Assembly (NCBI GenBank): GCA_947581885.1
Contig: CANPWF010000059.1
Span: 1-8,929 of the forward strand
Direction: 5' to 3'
DNA from: an uncultured Clostridia bacterium
GTDB taxonomy: Bacteria; Bacillota; Clostridia; Christensenellales; Borkfalkiaceae
Length of the DNA stretch: 8,929 nucleotides
How positions within the stretch are numbered: the first letter of the stretch is position 1; each line of letters begins with the position of its first letter. This document shows positions 1 to 6,695 of the stretch, piece after piece. The translations under genes were made by a program, and so were the position numbers. The notes below the pieces were generated by a model. It saw only the letters and a list, made by a program, of their open reading frames with translations. It ran no database searches and was not told where the DNA came from.

Positions 1-132
1 CGGATCCAAGGGACGGAGGGGTTGTTCGAGTGCAGCGTCAATATGGATATCCGCATCATTTGGTACTATGAGGGCGATACTTTGATCATCCTCGTTGATG
101 TCGGTCATCATGACATCCTGAAAAAGTATTAA
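1..132 (+). CDS. RelE/YafQ-like toxin, C-terminal 43 residues (partial)
   Basis: The reading frame is open from base 1 and ends at TAA 130-132, so only the last 43 residues are in the window. The visible part contains IRIIWYYEGD (residues 17-26), then a hydrophobic strand and DVGHHD (33-38) before the terminal ILKKY. That strand-strand-DVGxHD ending is characteristic of RelE/ParE-superfamily type II toxins of the YafQ/RelE kind, which are ribosome-dependent mRNA endonucleases in characterised members. The antitoxin would normally lie just upstream, outside the window. The gene is unrelated in function to the operon that follows and is separated from it by that operon's own promoter. Toxin-antitoxin pairs are common passengers that stabilise mobile elements. 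The family call rests on the C-terminal signature only. Completeness, catalytic residues and activity cannot be judged. Confidence 0.72.
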   Translation, partial: RIQGTEGLFECSVNMDIRIIWYYEGDTLIILVDVGHHDILKKY

Positions 133-164
133 ATGGGCAGAAGAATTTCGAGTTTGTTCGGATA

Positions 165-183
165 AATCTCTCCTCAAGAGATT
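165..183. promoter_or_regulatory. Interrupted palindrome abutting the -35 box (operator candidate)
   Basis: AATCTCT (165-171), a 5-nt spacer, then AGAGATT (177-183) form a perfect 7+7 inverted repeat. The right arm shares its last two bases with the TTGACA box at 182-187. There is no U-tract after it, so it is unlikely to terminate the toxin transcript. Its position suits a repressor or activator site for the adjacent promoter. The protein that would bind it is unknown. Confidence 0.45.
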
Positions 184-210
184 GACATACTCCATATTTT
201 TTGATATAAT
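182..210 (+). promoter_or_regulatory. Consensus sigma-A promoter of the recombination operon
   Basis: TTGACA at 182-187 and TATAAT at 205-210 are both exact consensus hexamers with the optimal 17-bp spacer, so this is a very strong predicted promoter. Transcription should start near 217. It faces the gene at 405 across a leader of about 190 nt. An exact-consensus promoter driving a mobile-element operon would normally need restraint. The palindrome at 165-183 and the terminator-like hairpins at 265-298 and 317-354 are candidates for that restraint. Confidence 0.88.
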
Positions 211-264
211 ATAATCAGAGTTTCAGGTTTGGGTATCCAAGCAAAGTTATCAGAGTCATCATAG

Positions 265-298
265 TGCCATTTGCTTTTTGCAAGTGGCATTTTTGTTT
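265..298 (+). terminator. Intrinsic terminator-like hairpin in the leader
   Basis: TGCCATTTGC (265-274), loop TTTTT (275-279) and GCAAGTGGCA (280-289) form a 10-bp stem with a single G-T wobble, followed by TTTTTGTTT. It has the full shape of a rho-independent terminator. It lies about 50 nt after the predicted transcription start and upstream of the operon it would shut off. It could also stop read-through from the toxin gene. Confidence 0.68.
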
Positions 299-316
299 CT
301 TGCCGAAAGGCAACAC

Positions 317-354
317 CAGAGTCAGTGCCCGTATTGGGTTCTGGCTCTGTTTTT
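317..354 (+). terminator. Second intrinsic terminator-like hairpin in the leader
   Basis: CAGAGTCAG (317-325) pairs with CTGGCTCTG (341-349) through nine base pairs including one T-G wobble. After one mismatch, four more pairs follow under a short loop, and TTTTT follows at 350-354. This makes two terminators in tandem between one promoter and its first gene. That arrangement favours attenuation with an antitermination factor, or production of a discrete small RNA. Confidence 0.62.
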
Positions 355-404
355 ATATAACCGAGGCGGCGGTTCCGTCAAAAAAATGAAAAGGAGAAAA
401 ACAA

Positions 405-1544
405 ATGGAACAATTTCTGGACAGTTTCAACACAACGTTCACGTCATACGCAGCTATGCTGTGGTATCATGAACAACAGGCACGGGGGAGCCGTTGGGAA
501 CGCCATAAGATCAGCGATTTGAGTATCGAACCGCTCGGGATGGCTTCGCCTTTGCGGCTTGACTTAAACAGGTTTGCGCCCGATGTCGAAAAGGAAGCCG
601 TTGAAGATACGGCTAAAAATCTCGGACTGGCAATTCGGATCGGAGAAGAACTGTATCCGTTGCGGGATACAGCGAACAAAAGTCTGCTCGATAGGGCAAA
701 GATCAATGGAACGGCACTTCCCAGGTTGAGCAGGGAAGACTTGGCAACAGTCCTCAACTACTGTCTGCAACTTTTCGATCGGGACGCGCTTGTGCTTATC
801 AGGGATGAAAAAGTCTCGGCGGTACACTCCGGTGACGAAACGGATTACTCCGTTTTGCCCATAGATCAACTGCTTACTGCCCTGCAAAAGAATTTGGATT
901 CCAGATTTGCAGGCAACGTTTTCAAGGAGGGGTATGCCGATCATTCCATTGCCAGCGGGGAATGGATAATGCCGAGGCAAAGGGAAGACCTTATCGGCAT
1001 ATATCTCAAGACGCTTAAAGCGCACGGGCGGGGCAGGCTCGCAGATAGACTTGTGCCGGGCATCCGCTTTCTCACGTCGGATACGGGTGTCGCGTCTGCA
1101 AAAGTTTCCGCACTGTTGCTCGGAGGTCAGTATGCCTTGCACCTCGGTAGCGGTATCGCCGTGGATCACAGACATCAGACGACGGTCGCTGATTTTGAAG
1201 TGGCTCTCGATCAGCTCTTTGCGCAGTTCTGTGACGGCGTGGCAAAGCTTCAGAGCCTTCTTGACGTGCGGCTTGAGTATCCCGTCAATGCTATGACGCG
1301 CGTGTGCAAAAAGCTCAGTATGCCCAAGAAGGAAGCCGTCGAAGCGATCCGCATGTTTGAGATGGCGTTCGGAGCGAACGTGGCAACGGCGCATGACGTG
1401 TATGTTGCAATGCAGGAGATTCTCTTTACGCTCAAAGCAGAGAATGCTCCGCAGAGCAAGGTTCTGGCAGTCGAAGAAAATATGGCGCGGGCACTGTCTG
1501 TCCGCTGGGCAGACTATGATCTCGCCAAACCGGTGGAATACTGA
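405..1544 (+). CDS. DUF932-like (phage/plasmid-type) protein
   Basis: This 379-residue soluble protein has no signal peptide or membrane segment and is the first gene of the five-gene operon. The start is supported by AAGGAG at 391-396, 8 nt before the ATG. The pattern fits the DUF932 family found in phages, plasmids and integrative elements. The N-terminal half has LYPLRDTANKSLLDRA (residues 83-98) and a strand with VLIRDEKVSAVHSG (130-143), followed by the YSVLPIDQLL segment (148-157). The central part (about 217-265) resembles the family's 'pgl...S..G...' segment, followed by a helical C-terminus with AHDVYVAMQEI (329-339). The biochemical function of DUF932 is not established as far as I know. 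It overlaps the YqaJ exonuclease gene by 1 nt, implying translational coupling and possibly a physical partnership. An annealase or ssDNA-binding accessory role is a guess from position only. The family call is by pattern memory, not alignment. Confidence 0.62.
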   Translation: MEQFLDSFNTTFTSYAAMLWYHEQQARGSRWERHKISDLSIEPLGMASPLRLDLNRFAPDVEKEAVEDTAKNLGLAIRIGEELYPLRDTANKSLLDRAKINGTALPRLSREDLATVLNYCLQLFDRDALVLIRDEKVSAVHSGDETDYSVLPIDQLLTALQKNLDSRFAGNVFKEGYADHSIASGEWIMPRQREDLIGIYLKTLKAHGRGRLADRLVPGIRFLTSDTGVASAKVSALLLGGQYALHLGSGIAVDHRHQTTVADFEVALDQLFAQFCDGVAKLQSLLDVRLEYPVNAMTRVCKKLSMPKKEAVEAIRMFEMAFGANVATAHDVYVAMQEILFTLKAENAPQSKVLAVEENMARALSVRWADYDLAKPVEY

Positions 1545-2581
1545 TGGCAGCACCTATTGCATTATGTGATACCGCCGGGATGTCACGGGAACGTTGGCTG
1601 GAATGTCGGATGCACGGTCCGAATGGAGATATTCCTTATACGGTCGGCGGAAGCGATGTGGCGGCGATTTTCGGGGTTTCTCCCTGGGTCACGCCGAAAG
1701 AACTTTGGCTGATCAAAAAGGGAAAAATGAATCCTGCAGAAAAAATGAATGCCGGTCAGCTTCAGATGGGGCATCTTTTGGAGCCTATCGCTGCGTATTT
1801 TTACGCCGAGAAAACAGGGAACAATGTATATGACGACACGGTGTTGTATCAACACGCGGATCATGCCTATGCACTTGCGAACTTTGACAGGAGATACACA
1901 AGGAAAATCGATGGTGAAGACGGCATTTTGGAATGCAAGAGCTGTACTTACCATAAGGCTTCTCATTGGGCGGACGGAGCGTATCCGCTTTATTACGAGT
2001 TACAGCTTCGGTTTTATCTTGCGGTAGCAGATGTCCAGCATGGTTCTTTTGCGGCGGTTTGGGGAAACAATCCGGAAACGGATATGGCTATGCCTGAGCT
2101 TGAACGGGATATGGCAAAGGAAGACTTGATTTTCGAGCGTCTTGATAGGTGGATCTGGAGCCTTGTACACGATGTGGAACCGACAATGGATGACATTACG
2201 CCGAGCCTTGCTTTGGAATCGCTCGCGCGGATCTACGGCTCGAGTGATCCGACATTGCCCACAATCAATTTCCCCTTGGCGTATGAGAAGCCGATTCGGA
2301 GAATCTGCACGTTACAAAGCGCCATCGAAGAACACAAAGCAGAGATTACAAAACTTGAAAAGGAGGTAGAGGCACATAGTGTGCGAATTGCCGAATTGAT
2401 GAAGCAACATGAACATGGCGTTTTAGAAACGACCACGGACAAGTTCCTCATCGATTACGTGTCAAAAGTGACTAAGAGAGCGAGCACAACGCTTTTGAAG
2501 AAGACGTACCCTGCAATATACAATGAGGTATTGACACCTTCGGAAAGCCGCAAGCTCAAAGTTTCCGTGTCGCCCAAATAA
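1544..2581 (+). CDS. YqaJ-type viral recombinase exonuclease
   Basis: This 345-residue protein belongs to the YqaJ/lambda-exonuclease-like group of PD-(D/E)XK nucleases, which resect DNA ends to feed single-strand annealing. Visible signatures are VGGSDVAAIFGVSPWVTPKELW (starting near residue 34), MGHLLEP (75-81, Glu80), ANFDR (112-116, Asp115), ILECK (128-132, Glu130 and Lys132) and YELQLRFYLAV (151-161, with the conserved Gln153). Together these supply the expected catalytic E-D-ExK set. Residues about 255-290 look like a coiled coil, followed by a C-terminal domain of about 55 residues that I do not recognise. The start ATG shares a base with the upstream stop (TGATG), so it is probably translated by re-initiation. 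An alternative start is Met13 at 1580. No RecT-like annealase gene follows, although family members are often paired with one. Confidence 0.87.
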   Translation: MAAPIALCDTAGMSRERWLECRMHGPNGDIPYTVGGSDVAAIFGVSPWVTPKELWLIKKGKMNPAEKMNAGQLQMGHLLEPIAAYFYAEKTGNNVYDDTVLYQHADHAYALANFDRRYTRKIDGEDGILECKSCTYHKASHWADGAYPLYYELQLRFYLAVADVQHGSFAAVWGNNPETDMAMPELERDMAKEDLIFERLDRWIWSLVHDVEPTMDDITPSLALESLARIYGSSDPTLPTINFPLAYEKPIRRICTLQSAIEEHKAEITKLEKEVEAHSVRIAELMKQHEHGVLETTTDKFLIDYVSKVTKRASTTLLKKTYPAIYNEVLTPSESRKLKVSVSPK

Positions 2582-2610
2582 GCGTATACAGGGCGGTACA
2601 GACGCAAAGG

Positions 2611-2633
2611 GGGAGTGTAGTTTATGCACTCCC
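2611..2633 (+). promoter_or_regulatory. Intercistronic hairpin just upstream of the helicase SD
   Basis: GGGAGTGTA (2611-2619), loop GTTTA and TGCACTCCC (2625-2633) form a 9-bp stem with one wobble. No U-tract follows, so it is not a terminator. The SD AAAGGAGGT (2642-2650) starts 8 nt later. Its CTCC (2629-2632) can alternatively pair with GGAG of that SD. It may stabilise or insulate the mRNA between the cistrons, or tune translation of the helicase. No promoter is evident in this 73-nt gap. Confidence 0.5.
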
Positions 2634-2654
2634 TACTATCAAAAGGAGGTATAA

Positions 2655-4817
2655 ATGCTCTGTCAATTTGAGAAATTACTTTACCCCACCATGCCTGAAG
2701 CCGTACAGCTCAGTTCGTACATGATAGGGCTTTACAGACCCTGCGAAGTGGTTCTGGATCTTGAAGGCAGAGTTGTCACGCAGATCAAGGCGGTGGGATA
2801 CTGCCTTCCTGTCTGTTCAAAATTGAGATATGATCTGCACGGGCATTGGAGTAAAAACACAAAACATGGGATCCAGTATGAGGTAGAGTCCTACGACGAG
2901 TCGATCATTTTATCCAAGGCGGGGATTATTTCGTATTTGTCCTCCGGGCAGATCAAAGGGATCGGACCCGCGCTTGCGGCAAAAATTTATGAAAAGTACG
3001 GAGATCTTTCACTGGAGGTTCTCGACAAAGAACCGGAGCAACTTCTATGTATCCCCGGAATCAGCAAGACCAAACTGGAGAAGATTCGCGAGTCCTATCT
3101 TGCTAACCGCGGTGCCCGCGATGTAGTCGCTTTTTTGGGTCCTTACGGGATCTCCGCCAAGAAGGCGGTAAGATTTTTTCAAGAGTACGGATTGCACGCG
3201 GTTGAGATCGTAAAGGAGAACCCGTACAAATTGTGCGAGCTTTCCGGCATCGGCTTCATCACGGCGGACAAGATCGCCGCCGCGGTAGGGATCGACAAAT
3301 TGTCCGTAAACAGAACGGATGCGGGGATCCAATGCGTTTTGAAGGAAGCCGAAAGTATAGGGCACTTGTGTCTGGAAAAGAAACGCTTCCTCAAGGAATG
3401 CGCAAAACTTTTGGACACGCCGCTCTTGACCGAGGACATGATCGCGAACAGGGCAGTGCGGCTTGTTAGAGACGGTGTGCTTGCGTGTTATGAGGGCTAT
3501 GTCTACCGTGCTGTCATGGAGGCTTCCGAACGGCATCTTGCAGACAAGGTGGTTAAATTATGCGCGGCAGGAACCGTTTTCGACACAGATGGAATCGATG
3601 ACGAACTTGATGCAATCGAAGCGCGGGAAACGATTCGACTTGCGCCCGAGCAACGTGAGGCAGTCAAGATGGCGTTATCACATCGGCTGAGTATTATCAC
3701 AGGCGGCCCCGGGACAGGAAAAACAATGATCCAGCGTGCCATCATTGAGATATATCGCAAAAGGCATCCCCGCTGTGAGATCGTGTGTTGCGCACCTACA
3801 GGACGTGCGGCACGGAGGATGGAGCAGACAACCGGTTTTCCGGCATCTACGGTTCATAAGGCACTTGGGTTGAAGGCGCAAGAGGGCGAGAAAGAGGAAC
3901 CGCTCAAATTTCACGCGGACATTGTACTTGTGGACGAGGTGTCCATGCTGGATATCCGTCTTGCGGAGTATATTTTTTGGGCATTGGATGAAAGAGCGCA
4001 GCTTGTGCTCATCGGCGATGCCGACCAGCTTCCGTCTGTCGGCCCCGGAGCCGTATTGAGTGAACTGCTCGCTTGCGGTCGCGTTCCCGTGGTGCGTTTG
4101 GATAAGGTGTTTCGGCAGTCTTCCGGGAGCAGAATAGCAGTCAACGCCAAGTTGATCCGACATGGGAATTTGGCTCTGGAATACGGGGATGATTTCGTGT
4201 TCTATGATTCCTATGATTTGTCTGAATCGGCTCAAAAATTGATCGATATTTATTTGCAGGAGGTCGCAAAGTTCGGTGTGGACAATGTGGCACTACTGTC
4301 TCCGTTCAGGCATAAAACCGAAACAGGTGTAAATGCTCTGAATGAAAAGATCCGAGACGTGATCAATCCTCCCTCGTCCCGTCCGGAAGTGACCAAGGGG
4401 GAGAAAACCTTTCGTGTCGGCGACAAAATCATGCAAACCGAGAATCGGGGAGATGTCAGTAACGGCGATATCGGATACATCCGTTCAATCGAAAAGGACT
4501 ATGGAGCAACAACGATCTATTTGGATTTCGGAGATGGCCGTTTGAAAGAGTATGATTTGGATGATCTCTCCAAAATCGAACTCGGTTACGCGACGACGAT
4601 CCATAAGTCACAAGGATCGGAGTACGATTCCGTGATCATCAATCTGCAATGCGCACATTCCGTCATGCTGACGAGACCCTTGATCTACACTGCGGTCACG
4701 CGCGGGAAGGGGCGCGTCATCATTGTGGGAGAACGCCGTGCGCTCTGCATCGCCATCAAAAAGATCGATACGGAAAAGCGGGGGACATGCCTCGCGAAAA
4801 GAATTCTAAAAAATTAA
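2655..4817 (+). CDS. RecD2-like ATP-dependent DNA helicase (SF1B)
   Basis: This 720-residue protein is close to the usual RecD2 length. An N-terminal OB-like region (about 28-85) precedes helix-hairpin-helix elements at about 98-116 (GQIKGIGPALAAKIYEKYG), 131-146 and 195-211, which bind DNA in RecD2 enzymes. The motor carries Walker A GGPGTGKT (350-357), Walker B VDEVSML (from 426, Asp427-Glu428), motif III GDADQLPSVGPG (from 454), a VFRQ box, YATTIHKSQGSEYDS and motif VI YTAVTRGKGR (from 678, Arg683 the likely arginine finger). All key ATPase residues are present, so it should be an active 5'-3' translocase. The start is set by AAAGGAGGT 5 nt before the ATG. The host chromosome normally carries its own recD2, so this is probably an element-borne paralogue serving replication or recombination of the element. 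It follows the exonuclease by 73 nt and is followed 11 nt later by the next gene. Confidence 0.93.
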   Translation: MLCQFEKLLYPTMPEAVQLSSYMIGLYRPCEVVLDLEGRVVTQIKAVGYCLPVCSKLRYDLHGHWSKNTKHGIQYEVESYDESIILSKAGIISYLSSGQIKGIGPALAAKIYEKYGDLSLEVLDKEPEQLLCIPGISKTKLEKIRESYLANRGARDVVAFLGPYGISAKKAVRFFQEYGLHAVEIVKENPYKLCELSGIGFITADKIAAAVGIDKLSVNRTDAGIQCVLKEAESIGHLCLEKKRFLKECAKLLDTPLLTEDMIANRAVRLVRDGVLACYEGYVYRAVMEASERHLADKVVKLCAAGTVFDTDGIDDELDAIEARETIRLAPEQREAVKMALSHRLSIITGGPGTGKTMIQRAIIEIYRKRHPRCEIVCCAPTGRAARRMEQTTGFPASTVHKALGLKAQEGEKEEPLKFHADIVLVDEVSMLDIRLAEYIFWALDERAQLVLIGDADQLPSVGPGAVLSELLACGRVPVVRLDKVFRQSSGSRIAVNAKLIRHGNLALEYGDDFVFYDSYDLSESAQKLIDIYLQEVAKFGVDNVALLSPFRHKTETGVNALNEKIRDVINPPSSRPEVTKGEKTFRVGDKIMQTENRGDVSNGDIGYIRSIEKDYGATTIYLDFGDGRLKEYDLDDLSKIELGYATTIHKSQGSEYDSVIINLQCAHSVMLTRPLIYTAVTRGKGRVIIVGERRALCIAIKKIDTEKRGTCLAKRILKN

Positions 4818-4828
4818 GGAGGAATAAA

Positions 4829-5521
4829 ATGTCGAAGTTAAATGATTACATGAAATTGCGGGAAAATTTCCGCAAGAGAATTGAAGAAGGGGATTTTGAA
4901 CCGAAAGAGATGCTCATTCTTCAGGAACTGAATTACCGGATCGAGGTTCTGGAAACTCTCCAGAGCTTCTGTAAAACCGCACCTGCTACGGTCGATGCGG
5001 GTATCATCGGCTACCATCATCAGCTCGCGCTTGCCTTCGTCAAGAGGATCGCGTCGGAACGCCAGTTAGGCGAGAAGAGCGACCCGGAGGGGGCGAAACG
5101 CCGCGAAACGGCACAACATTCGCTTGAGCGAGTAGTCGAAGATTGCTGTATGCGGTTCTCCGCTTTCCGCGCGGAAGCGGAAGGGCAATATCAAAAGGCT
5201 CTTGGCTCTTTCATCAACACCATCCTCCCCGTTTGGTTGCAGTATCGCTCGAGCTATGTGGAAGTCAAAATTCCTGACGCAGAACCGAAAAGCACCGAAC
5301 GGAGCCCCGCTGCGTCGGCGGAAGAATCCGAGGAGGACGAGCTGAAGAAGGCATTTGCGATAGAGTGTCCCATCAAGAAATATAAGGGGAAGACCTTGGG
5401 TGATGTCCTTACGCTCGACCCTCGGGCAATCAAGTGGCTTGCAACCGAATATGACAAAGACGAATCCGTCAGAGAGGCCGCAAAAGCCATTTGCGAATAT
5501 GCAGTGCGCAAAAGCGCGTAA
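4829..5521 (+). CDS. Uncharacterised protein with C-terminal exodeoxyribonuclease-X-like domain
   Basis: The start is ATG 4829, directly behind the SD AAGGAGG (4816-4822) that overlaps the helicase stop codon. Longer in-frame upstream extensions would lie inside the helicase gene. The product has 230 residues. Residues 1-145 are mostly helical, with a charged stretch and two cysteines (106, 107), and I recognise no fold there. Residues about 150-172 are an acidic, Ser/Ala/Glu-rich linker. The C-terminus (about 178-225) contains IKKYKGKTLGDVLTLDPRA followed by IKWL (201-204). This matches the small domain found at the C-terminus of exodeoxyribonuclease X and as a free-standing DUF3820-type domain. 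The exonuclease catalytic domain is absent, so I infer a DNA-binding or scaffolding accessory role rather than nuclease activity. The function of the N-terminal part is unknown. Confidence 0.8.
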   Translation: MSKLNDYMKLRENFRKRIEEGDFEPKEMLILQELNYRIEVLETLQSFCKTAPATVDAGIIGYHHQLALAFVKRIASERQLGEKSDPEGAKRRETAQHSLERVVEDCCMRFSAFRAEAEGQYQKALGSFINTILPVWLQYRSSYVEVKIPDAEPKSTERSPAASAEESEEDELKKAFAIECPIKKYKGKTLGDVLTLDPRAIKWLATEYDKDESVREAAKAICEYAVRKSA

Positions 5522-5534
5522 CTCAACAAATTGC

Positions 5535-5567
5535 GAGGAGCGGGGGTTCCCGCTCCTCAAAGGAGTG
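5535..5567 (+). promoter_or_regulatory. Intercistronic hairpin and alternative SD-sequestering stem
   Basis: GAGGAGCGGG (5535-5544), loop GGTT and CCCGCTCCTC (5549-5558) form a perfect 10-bp GC-rich stem. The next gene's SD, AAAGGAG (5559-5565), begins at the very next base. CGCTCCT (5551-5557) can alternatively pair with AGGAGTG (5561-5567) around a 3-nt loop, hiding the SD. The two stems are mutually exclusive, and the longer one should dominate and leave the SD free. No U-tract follows, so termination is unlikely. Confidence 0.52.
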
Positions 5568-5571
5568 TCGT

Positions 5572-6633
5572 ATGGAAAAGATCCATATTTCGGATGTCAT
5601 TTCGCTATTGCGCTTGCCGTATCCTAAAACAGGGCAGAGCTCCTATTATGTCAGATGCCCGTGCTGCGATGACGATCCAAGGAAAGAACATTTGAATATC
5701 AATTTGGTCAAGGATGTATTCCGGTGTCCACGATGCGGAGTATCAGGCGGCATTTTCGATCTGTATTCGCTTTACACGGGTATCCCCCGTAGCGAAGCAT
5801 TCAAGAGTATTTCCGAAAGGCTCGGAGTTGCGGGACCCGCGTCGGGCTACGATAGAAGAGAACCGGTTATCCCGTTAAAGAAAGCGGATGAATACCCGAT
5901 AAACGATGTCGGAATCCGAAATGCGACCTATACGGCGCTTCTTGCGAAATTGTCCCTTGCCAAGGATCATGCAGATAATTTGCTCTCACGCGGTCTGTCC
6001 GAAAGGGATATCGAACAAAACGGGTATAAGACTACGCCTGTCGCCGGGATGCGAGTTTTGGCAAGGCAACTGCAAGCGGAAGGGCATTATTTATCGGGCG
6101 TGCCCGGTTTCTACAGAAACGAAGACGATGAATGGGCATTTGTCTGGGAAAAGCGCGGGATCCTCATACCGGTCAGGAATCGAAGCGGAGAGATTCAAGG
6201 CTTGCAGCTTAGATGCGATAATGTCGAACATCGGAAATTTCGTTGGGTTTCAAGTGCGGGGCAAAAAGACGGCTGTAGGGCAGAGGGTTGGATCCATGTC
6301 GTGGGCAAGGACTATTCGCAGGCAATTTTGACAGAGGGCCCAATGAAGGCCGATGTCATCCATGCCCTTACAGGAAAAACGGTGATCGCTGTTCCCGGGG
6401 TAAATGCATTGACCAAGCTTCGTGAAGTTCTGGATGAACTGAAAACATCGGGTTTGCAGGAAATCAAGACAGCATTTGATATGGACTTTGTAGTAAATCC
6501 CCATGTCCAAGCGGGGTATGATGCATTGTTGTCGATGTTGGATACACTCGGTTTTCGATATGGTATTTTACTTTGGGATCCGCAGTATAAGGGGCTTGAC
6601 GACTATATCCAAGCAAAAAAATCATTTCATTGA
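5572..6633 (+). CDS. Zinc-finger/TOPRIM-like primase-type protein (CHC2 + DUF3854-like)
   Basis: The start is ATG 5572, placed 6 nt after AAAGGAG. A longer in-frame version from 5491 would overlap the previous gene and lacks this support. The product has 353 residues. An N-terminal CHC2-like zinc ribbon uses Cys29-x2-Cys32 and Cys52-x2-Cys55, as in DnaG-type primases. A C-terminal TOPRIM-like region resembling DUF3854 includes IPVRNRSGEIQGLQLR (199-214), the glutamate motif LTEGPMKAD (253-261), AVPGV, then AFDMD (301-305, Asp303 and Asp305) and KGLDDY (340-345). These acidic residues are where TOPRIM enzymes bind metal. There is no helicase domain, and the protein is shorter than DnaG or phage P4 alpha primases. 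A primase role in replicating the element is therefore likely but unproven. It is the last gene of the operon. Confidence 0.84.
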   Translation: MEKIHISDVISLLRLPYPKTGQSSYYVRCPCCDDDPRKEHLNINLVKDVFRCPRCGVSGGIFDLYSLYTGIPRSEAFKSISERLGVAGPASGYDRREPVIPLKKADEYPINDVGIRNATYTALLAKLSLAKDHADNLLSRGLSERDIEQNGYKTTPVAGMRVLARQLQAEGHYLSGVPGFYRNEDDEWAFVWEKRGILIPVRNRSGEIQGLQLRCDNVEHRKFRWVSSAGQKDGCRAEGWIHVVGKDYSQAILTEGPMKADVIHALTGKTVIAVPGVNALTKLREVLDELKTSGLQEIKTAFDMDFVVNPHVQAGYDALLSMLDTLGFRYGILLWDPQYKGLDDYIQAKKSFH

Positions 6634-6660
6634 GGGTGGGGTTCGCTTCACCCTTTTTTA
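6634..6660 (+). terminator. Operon terminator directly after the primase stop codon
   Basis: The stem GGGTGGGG (6634-6641), loop TTCG and CTTCACCC (6646-6653), with two G-T wobbles, is followed by TTTTTT and, after an A, another T-run. It begins at the base after the TGA stop (6631-6633). It is the clear end of the five-gene transcript. Confidence 0.9.
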
Positions 6661-6695
6661 TTTTTTACAAAAAAGCACAATAAGAGGCACCGACC

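Larger units (their letters stand above)
217..404 (+). ncRNA. Structured 5' leader or small RNA with four hairpins
   Basis: From the predicted start near 217 to the ATG at 405 the transcript would fold into four local hairpins. They are a 6-bp stem at 227-242, a 10-bp stem at 265-289, a 5-bp stem with a GAAA tetraloop at 300-313 (TTGCC/GGCAA), and a 9+4-bp stem at 317-349. The second and fourth are followed by U-tracts. The motif CAGAGTCA occurs at 251-258 and 317-324, with a shorter CAGAG at 216-220. The 3' arm of the last stem (341-349) could therefore pair with either full copy, giving two alternative folds. I do not recognise a known RNA family. It could be an attenuation leader or a precursor of short RNAs of about 80 and 140 nt. 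Confidence 0.5.

Noticed and set aside
278..472. Open frame of 64 codons spanning the leader and the start of the first operon gene
   Set aside because: It runs through the two terminator-like hairpins, has no SD and no recognisable product.
564..1553. Long open frame of 329 codons on the minus strand
   Set aside because: It is antisense to the DUF932-like gene, is rich in Cys/His/Arg in the manner of shadow frames and has no family resemblance. The plus-strand gene has an SD and coupling to its neighbour.
3678..4235. Minus-strand open frame of 185 codons
   Set aside because: It lies opposite the ATPase motifs of the RecD2-like helicase, which are unambiguous on the plus strand.
4649..4828. 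In-frame upstream extension of the ExoX-C-like gene
   Set aside because: The extension lies inside the helicase coding region. ATG 4829 has an SD at the proper distance.
5491..5571. In-frame upstream extension of the primase-type gene
   Set aside because: It overlaps the previous gene and crosses the GC-rich hairpin. ATG 5572 has AAAGGAG 6 nt upstream and begins a family-like N-terminus.
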